Origin: Leptolyngbyaceae cyanobacterium M65_K2018_010
Lineage (GTDB): Bacteria > Cyanobacteriota > Cyanobacteriia > Phormidesmidales > Phormidesmidaceae
Assembly (NCBI GenBank): GCA_015295885.1
Contig: DVEE01000179.1
Coordinates: forward strand, 1 to 9,190
DNA: 9,190 nt
Direction of reading: 5' to 3'
Of the stretch, positions 6,278-9,190 are shown in pieces. Each line of letters opens with the position of its first letter. The stretch's first letter is position 1. The position numbers were made by a program, and so were the translations under genes. A model generated the notes under the pieces. That model saw nothing but the letters and a program-made list of their open reading frames with translations, was not told where the DNA came from and ran no database searches.

Positions 6278-7552
6278 TTATTGGTCATCCATCGAGCGCC
6301 GCGGCTTGGATTTGCCCGAACGCGACAGGTGAAAGGACTGGGAAAACGCCTTCTTGCGGGCACTGGAGACAGCCCCCCGCTGATAGTCAGCCTCTAAATC
6401 CTCCAGAATGGCCTGCTCCTCTAGCAGAGCCGGGCTGGGGGCCATACAGGCCATGTCCAGGCGGGCATGGGCCAGGGACCGCTGGGCCGCCTTATAGTCC
6501 CCCTGATCCGAGAACTGAATCGCCTCACGCCGGGCGCGGGCGGCCATCAGCAAAGCCACCTGCTCTTGGACCCCGGCATTCGCCGGAAAGTCGCTGAACT
6601 GCTCGGGGCTGACCAGGGGTAGCTCTAGCCCCGCTCGCAAGACCTGCCGCTTGTTTAGCTCTGGATCATCCCAGGCCAGGCGCACCTGCAGGAGTTCACG
6701 ACTGTGGCTCAGGGCAGGCACCTGCAAGCGCACCACCACCTGAATCGGCGCACCCACCATCAGGTTGGGCAGTTTGTAGCGCTGGGTGTTGGTCTGGTCA
6801 AAATCGTTCAGCACATCCATGACCGTGATGCCGGGGCCAGGCTCGAGGCCGAGGCTCACCCGTTGCCCCAGGGTGGCGGCTAGACCGGACAGCTCGGTTT
6901 CAAAAATAGTTGGCATTTGATCCGCCGACTCGATGTGGAAGAAGTTGCCGTCACCGCTGCGGGCCATGGCCGCCAGCAGGTCTTCGCTGTAGTCATCGCC
7001 AATGCCCAGGGTGGTGGTGCTCACCCCCCGCTGGGCCAGACCATGAACGTCCTGGGCGATCGCATCGGGTCGCGTTTCCCCCACATTGGCCAGCCCATCG
7101 GAGAGCACAATCACCCGGTTGAGCTGGTCGGGGTTGAGGTACTGGCTGACCTGGCCCCCCCCCTCGACCCAACCCGCGTGAAGGGCGGTGGAGCCCCGCG
7201 CCTGGACCTGGCGAATTTTCTCTACCAGAGTGTGTTTGTCGGTGGCCAGGGTGCTGGGCACCAGGGTTTCGATGCGGTCATCAAAGAGCACCACGCTGAT
7301 GCGATCGCAGGGGAGCAAGTTCTCCACCGCAAAGCGGGCGGCTTCACGGGCGTAGTGCATCTTTTGCCCCTGCATGGAACCGGAGCGATCAATCACCAGG
7401 CTCAGGTTGAGGGGCAGGCGCTCCGCCTCCCAGGGAATTACTGGGGGAGTAATCCGCACCAGCACATCCAGGGTGATGGGCTGGTGGGCAACGATTGCTC
7501 CGTGGAGTGGAATTAGCTCGAGGGTGGGGAGTGTGGATTGGGGTGGGGTCAT
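6278..7552 (-). CDS. von Willebrand factor A (vWA) domain protein
   Basis: A 424-residue protein without signal peptide or membrane helix, so probably cytosolic. A beta-rich N-terminal segment (1-46) precedes the vWA domain (about 48-225), which has a complete metal-ion-dependent adhesion site: DRSGS (Asp55, Ser57, Ser59), Thr122 in GSTALH and Asp152 in LSDG. It should therefore bind Mg2+/Mn2+ and an acidic ligand on a partner protein. The region 226-315 is beta-rich. A helical section (328-370) with EAIQFSDQGDYKAAQRSLAHAR looks TPR-like. The tail (398-424) is basic. The ATG at 7550-7552 overlaps the TGA of the upstream MerR-type gene in ATGA, and GGAG lies 6 nt before the start, so the two genes are co-translated. 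It resembles the YfbK-like cytosolic vWA group. No MoxR ATPase gene accompanies it here, and the partner and process are unknown. Confidence 0.93.
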   Translation of the reverse strand: MTPPQSTLPTLELIPLHGAIVAHQPITLDVLVRITPPVIPWEAERLPLNLSLVIDRSGSMQGQKMHYAREAARFAVENLLPCDRISVVLFDDRIETLVPSTLATDKHTLVEKIRQVQARGSTALHAGWVEGGGQVSQYLNPDQLNRVIVLSDGLANVGETRPDAIAQDVHGLAQRGVSTTTLGIGDDYSEDLLAAMARSGDGNFFHIESADQMPTIFETELSGLAATLGQRVSLGLEPGPGITVMDVLNDFDQTNTQRYKLPNLMVGAPIQVVVRLQVPALSHSRELLQVRLAWDDPELNKRQVLRAGLELPLVSPEQFSDFPANAGVQEQVALLMAARARREAIQFSDQGDYKAAQRSLAHARLDMACMAPSPALLEEQAILEDLEADYQRGAVSSARKKAFSQSFHLSRSGKSKPRRSMDDQ

Positions 7553-8214
7553 GGTGATCTCCGAAAGGATTTCAGGTGGGTGAGATAGTCTGCAATCAGT
7601 TGCAACAGGGTCTCCCGCTCGTGGGCAGTGGCGGGAACCATAAAGTCCTGGCGGATGTGCAGTTCTAGACCGTCGAGAATTTCTAGACGAGTCCAGGTTT
7701 TGGGGGGTGATGGGGCGGGAGTAATGGGGGCGGGAGCCGCCGTGGGGGAGTCAAAGGCTGGCATTGCTGACCACTGCTCTCCTGGGGCAGAGCGGTTGAG
7801 GCGGGGGGTGGGGCGATCGCGAATTTGGGCTAAAAACGCCAGTGCCGGGTTTGCGGCCTCCACCGCAAGTTGAACGCCTCCTTGCAGGATGTTTTCTAAC
7901 GCCTGGTCAGTCTGGCTACCGACCAAACCGCCAATGGAACTGGCGCTATACCCTTCCGCTAGCAAGCGGCGCAGCACCAACAGTTGCAGTAGATGCCGGT
8001 AGGTGTACCGGGCTTCGCGCCCCTGCTTAAGGGGCCTATCTAACCATCCCTGAGTTGTGTAGTAGCGCACCAGCCGAGGGTTCACCGGCTCTTGTCCCCG
8101 ACCGCCAGAACTCTGGTCGGGCAAGAACTGGGGGAGCAGGTCGTTGGTCACCTCAACGAAGTGATCCAATACCATCTCAGGCTGTTGCTGGGCAATGTGT
8201 TGCAACCGGCTCAT
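7549..8214 (-). CDS. MerR-family helix-turn-helix protein
   Basis: A 221-residue DNA-binding protein. An N-terminal extension (1-42) contains an acidic/hydrophobic helix. A MerR-like winged helix follows (about 43-110), with NPRLVRYYTTQGWLDRP, the wing segment GREARYTYRHLLQL and LRRLLAEGYSASSIGGLV. The usual placement of this fold is the extreme N-terminus, so the extension is atypical. A Pro/Ala-rich linker (about 150-172) joins it to a short C-terminal domain (173-217, WTRLEILDGLELHIRQDF) that I do not recognise and that could sense a ligand or contact the vWA protein. No metal-binding cysteines of the MerR/CueR kind are present. It is the first gene of a two-gene unit with the vWA gene and probably autoregulates it. 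The ATG at 8212-8214 is the first in-frame start, and no Shine-Dalgarno precedes it; an ATG 9 nt upstream is out of frame and stops at once. Confidence 0.87.
   Translation of the reverse strand: MSRLQHIAQQQPEMVLDHFVEVTNDLLPQFLPDQSSGGRGQEPVNPRLVRYYTTQGWLDRPLKQGREARYTYRHLLQLLVLRRLLAEGYSASSIGGLVGSQTDQALENILQGGVQLAVEAANPALAFLAQIRDRPTPRLNRSAPGEQWSAMPAFDSPTAAPAPITPAPSPPKTWTRLEILDGLELHIRQDFMVPATAHERETLLQLIADYLTHLKSFRRSP
7559..7562 (-). promoter_or_regulatory. ribosome binding site of the vWA gene
   Basis: GGAG (read on the - strand) lies 6 nt before the vWA ATG, inside the 3' end of the MerR-type gene. It supports the start choice and independent re-initiation at the ATGA junction. Confidence 0.6.
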
Positions 8215-8220
8215 GGAACC

Positions 8221-8256
8221 ATGGTAGACGCTTGCAACTTAAATTGTCAATGACAT
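8221..8256 (-). promoter_or_regulatory. putative promoter and operator of the MerR-vWA unit
   Basis: On the - strand, TTGACA (8250-8245, a perfect -35) is followed after 18 bp by TACCAT (8226-8221, 4 of 6 to TATAAT). A longer than usual spacer is typical of MerR-activated promoters. Two dyads overlap the -35: the imperfect 19-mer at 8232-8250 with TTG/CAA ends, and the exact TGTCA-A-TGACA at 8246-8256. The predicted transcript start falls at about 8214-8212, on the ATG itself. The elements are seen in the sequence; autoregulation is inferred. Confidence 0.5.
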
Positions 8257-8312
8257 TCTAGATAGCGAGCATTTATCCTGTGCTGTGGATGAAGGGGGCT
8301 CAACGCTGCTTA

Positions 8313-8336
8313 GCCCAGGAAAATAAAAGACTGGGC
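8313..8336. repeat. inverted repeat GCCCAG / CTGGGC with A-rich loop
   Basis: Six-base perfect arms (8313-8318, 8331-8336) flank a 12-nt purine loop. It lies between two divergent genes, where a terminator would not be expected. No function assigned. Confidence 0.35.
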
Positions 8337-8359
8337 GATCCGCGTCAGAGTAGTGGGTA

Positions 8360-8416
8360 GGCTAGCTCACGGGGTATCTCCAGAACGACTACCGAAACGA
8401 CTACCGATCGGCTAGC
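8360..8416. repeat. 7-bp inverted repeat GGCTAGC / GCTAGCC enclosing the tandem duplication
   Basis: Arms at 8360-8366 and 8410-8416 are exactly complementary. Because GCTAGC is itself a palindrome, the arms also form a direct repeat. The interior holds the 12-bp tandem duplication and the palindrome CCGATCGG (8404-8411). Confidence 0.45.
8384..8407. repeat. perfect tandem duplication of AACGACTACCGA
   Basis: Two exact adjacent 12-bp copies (8384-8395, 8396-8407) lie in the non-coding region between the MerR-type gene and yidD. They could be recent replication slippage or two protein-binding sites about one helical turn apart. Confidence 0.85.
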
Positions 8417-8441
8417 CCCTCCATCCCCCCTGACTCAGGCC

Positions 8442-8477
8442 GTCCTGCAATGATGAATCTGGCCAGGACAAGTCCTG
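8442..8477. promoter_or_regulatory. three alternating GTCCTG/CAGGAC arms upstream of yidD
   Basis: GTCCTG (8442-8447), CAGGAC (8464-8469) and GTCCTG (8472-8477) allow two mutually exclusive pairings. The right-hand pair forms a 14-bp perfect dyad with a 2-base centre, ending 21 bp before the possible yidD -10. It could be an operator, or a switching hairpin if transcribed. Confidence 0.4.
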
Positions 8478-8498
8478 ATCGGGTCCCATCACTACCGC

Positions 8499-8504
8499 TA
8501 GAAT
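8499..8504 (+). promoter_or_regulatory. possible -10 element of yidD
   Basis: TAGAAT matches TATAAT at 5 of 6 positions and lies 6 bp before the ATG, so transcription could begin at the start codon. No good -35 is visible 16-18 bp upstream (TGATCG at 17). The chance of a coincidental match is appreciable. Confidence 0.3.
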
Positions 8505-8510
8505 AGGGCC

Positions 8511-8759
8511 ATGAAGACTCTTTTACTGGTACTCATTCGCGGCTATCGACGGTTGATTTCGCCGTTATTTCCGCCCACCTGCCGGTTTACCCCAACCTGT
8601 TCCCAATACGCCCTCACCGCTGTTGAACGGTTTGGCGTCCTCAAGGGCGGTGGCCTGGCGATCCGACGCATTACCCGTTGCCACCCCTTTCATCCTGGTG
8701 GCTATGACCCGGTGCCAGTGCCACCTACCGGCGGCGACCCTCCAGCCTCGGAGGCCTAG
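8511..8759 (+). CDS. yidD: membrane protein insertion efficiency factor YidD
   Basis: An 82-residue protein of the usual size for the family. It has the N-terminal amphipathic helix (LLLVLIRGYRRLISPLF) that places YidD at the inner face of the cytoplasmic membrane. The signature follows: PPTCRFTPTCSQYA with Cys24 and Cys30, then RITRCHPFHPGGYDPVP with Cys57. YidD assists YidC/Sec-dependent insertion of membrane proteins. The tail after PVP (PPTGGDPPASEA) is variable. The ATG at 8511 is preceded by AGGG 3 nt away, a weak and close ribosome site. In many bacteria yidD sits between rnpA and yidC; here it stands alone, with a divergent MerR-type gene upstream and convergent ureC downstream. Confidence 0.95.
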   Translation: MKTLLLVLIRGYRRLISPLFPPTCRFTPTCSQYALTAVERFGVLKGGGLAIRRITRCHPFHPGGYDPVPVPPTGGDPPASEA

Positions 8760-8810
8760 GTGGGGGGCTGACGGGTTACCAGGGCATCCCCCCAGGCGGC
8801 CATCGGAAAG

Positions 8811-8842
8811 TATCAGAACCAGAAATTATCAGAACAAAAAGT
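8811..8842. repeat. imperfect 16-bp tandem repeat over the ureC stop codon
   Basis: TATCAGAAC occurs at 8811-8819 and 8827-8835, and the following bases are also similar, giving a period of 16. The second copy contains the last codons and TGA of ureC (on the - strand). The first is the same segment just downstream, which suggests slippage duplication of the gene end. Confidence 0.6.
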
Positions 8843-9190
8843 AGCGTTGGGCCATGGGCAGCACCTCGGCCGGGGCGCAGGTCAGCAGTTGTCCATCGGC
8901 ACGGACTTCGTAGGTTTCGGGGTTTACCTCCATGTGGGGCTGGTAGGCATTGAGCTTCATGTCGGCCTTGCTGAGCTGGCGGCAGTGGGCCACGGCAGGG
9001 GTGGCATGGGTGAGACCCATTTGGCTGGGTAGGCCCAGTGCCAGGGCGGCTTGGGAGACAAAGGTGAGGGAGGTGGCCGCGATCGCACCGCCGTAACTGC
9101 CGAACATGGGCCGCATGTGCACCGGTTGGGGGGTGGGAATGCTGGCATTGGGGTCGCCCATTTGGGCCCAGGCGATTGCCCCGCCCTTAA
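8829..9190 (-). CDS. ureC: urease subunit alpha (UreC), C-terminal part, partial
   Basis: The frame is open to the right edge, giving 119 complete C-terminal codons of a protein that is normally about 570 residues; the first ATG in view is internal. The residues upstream of it read KGGAIAWAQ. The family's C-terminal signature follows: MGDPNASIPTPQPV, RPMFG, ATSLTFVSQAA, LSKADMKLN, PETYEVRADGQLLTC, and the invariant ending PAEVLPMAQRYFLF. UreC holds the nickel active site of cytosolic urease, which splits urea to ammonia and carbamate; the metal ligands lie in the missing part. The end is intact. No urease accessory gene follows on this strand within the window; ureC instead converges on yidD with a 69-bp gap containing no clear T-run terminator. 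Confidence 0.97.
   Translation of the reverse strand, partial: KGGAIAWAQMGDPNASIPTPQPVHMRPMFGSYGGAIAATSLTFVSQAALALGLPSQMGLTHATPAVAHCRQLSKADMKLNAYQPHMEVNPETYEVRADGQLLTCAPAEVLPMAQRYFLF

Larger units (their letters stand above)
1844..9086. repeat. eight dispersed HIP1 octamers GCGATCGC
   Basis: Exact copies start at 1844, 4052, 5369, 5921, 7056, 7301, 7813 and 9079, all within coding sequence. HIP1 over-representation is a known hallmark of many cyanobacterial genomes, and it is the main compositional basis for the taxonomic guess. The sites are evenly spread over old and coupled genes alike, so they give no sign of recent foreign DNA. Confidence 0.9.

Noticed and set aside
6917..7516. 199-codon + strand frame antisense to the vWA gene
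   Set aside because: It is a shadow frame; the - strand has a complete vWA domain with all metal-site residues, while the + frame shows no recognisable motif.
8289..8360. 23-codon + strand ORF upstream of yidD
   Set aside because: It lacks a ribosome site and overlaps the small dyads of the region; nothing supports translation.

Overview
The window looks like chromosomal DNA from a cyanobacterium. It contains eight copies of the palindrome GCGATCGC (HIP1), where well under one is expected by chance. It also holds the end of a gene resembling the cyanobacterial/plastid NdhB subunit, a multi-GAF signalling protein, and a urease alpha subunit. Most of the content is housekeeping or lineage-typical. 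I see no insertion sequence, prophage, CRISPR array, tRNA or rRNA.

Layout from left to right. (1) The 3' end of a probable ndhB runs in on the + strand. It is convergent, 45 bp apart, with a long - strand gene for a four-GAF protein with a degenerate histidine-kinase-type ATPase domain (233-3016). (2) A 436-bp divergent intergenic region with several short dyads separates that gene from a + strand pair: pyrD (class 2 dihydroorotate dehydrogenase, 3453-4772) and a family 2 glycosyltransferase fused to a GtrA membrane domain (about 4742-5995). The two overlap and are probably co-transcribed. PyrD carries an unusual 67-residue C-terminal tail beyond the conserved enzyme. (3) A 282-bp convergent gap holds an 11-bp direct repeat and three consecutive inverted repeats. 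(4) A - strand two-gene unit follows: a MerR-type helix-turn-helix protein (7549-8214) and then a cytosolic von Willebrand factor A protein (6278-7552), joined by an ATGA stop/start overlap. (5) A 296-bp divergent region is rich in small repeats and dyads: a perfect 12-bp tandem duplication, an enclosing 7-bp inverted repeat, and three GTCCTG/CAGGAC arms. (6) yidD (8511-8759, +) is convergent with the 3' end of ureC (8829-9190, -), which runs off the right edge.

Functional links. The best candidate for an undescribed module is the translationally coupled MerR/vWA pair. Its putative promoter overlaps two dyads and sits so close to the ATG that the transcript may be leaderless. PyrD supplies pyrimidine nucleotides and the glycosyltransferase/GtrA protein probably makes and moves a polyprenyl-linked sugar. 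Their pairing is an operon-level observation, not a known pathway. All family calls come from reading motifs by eye; no database search was possible.
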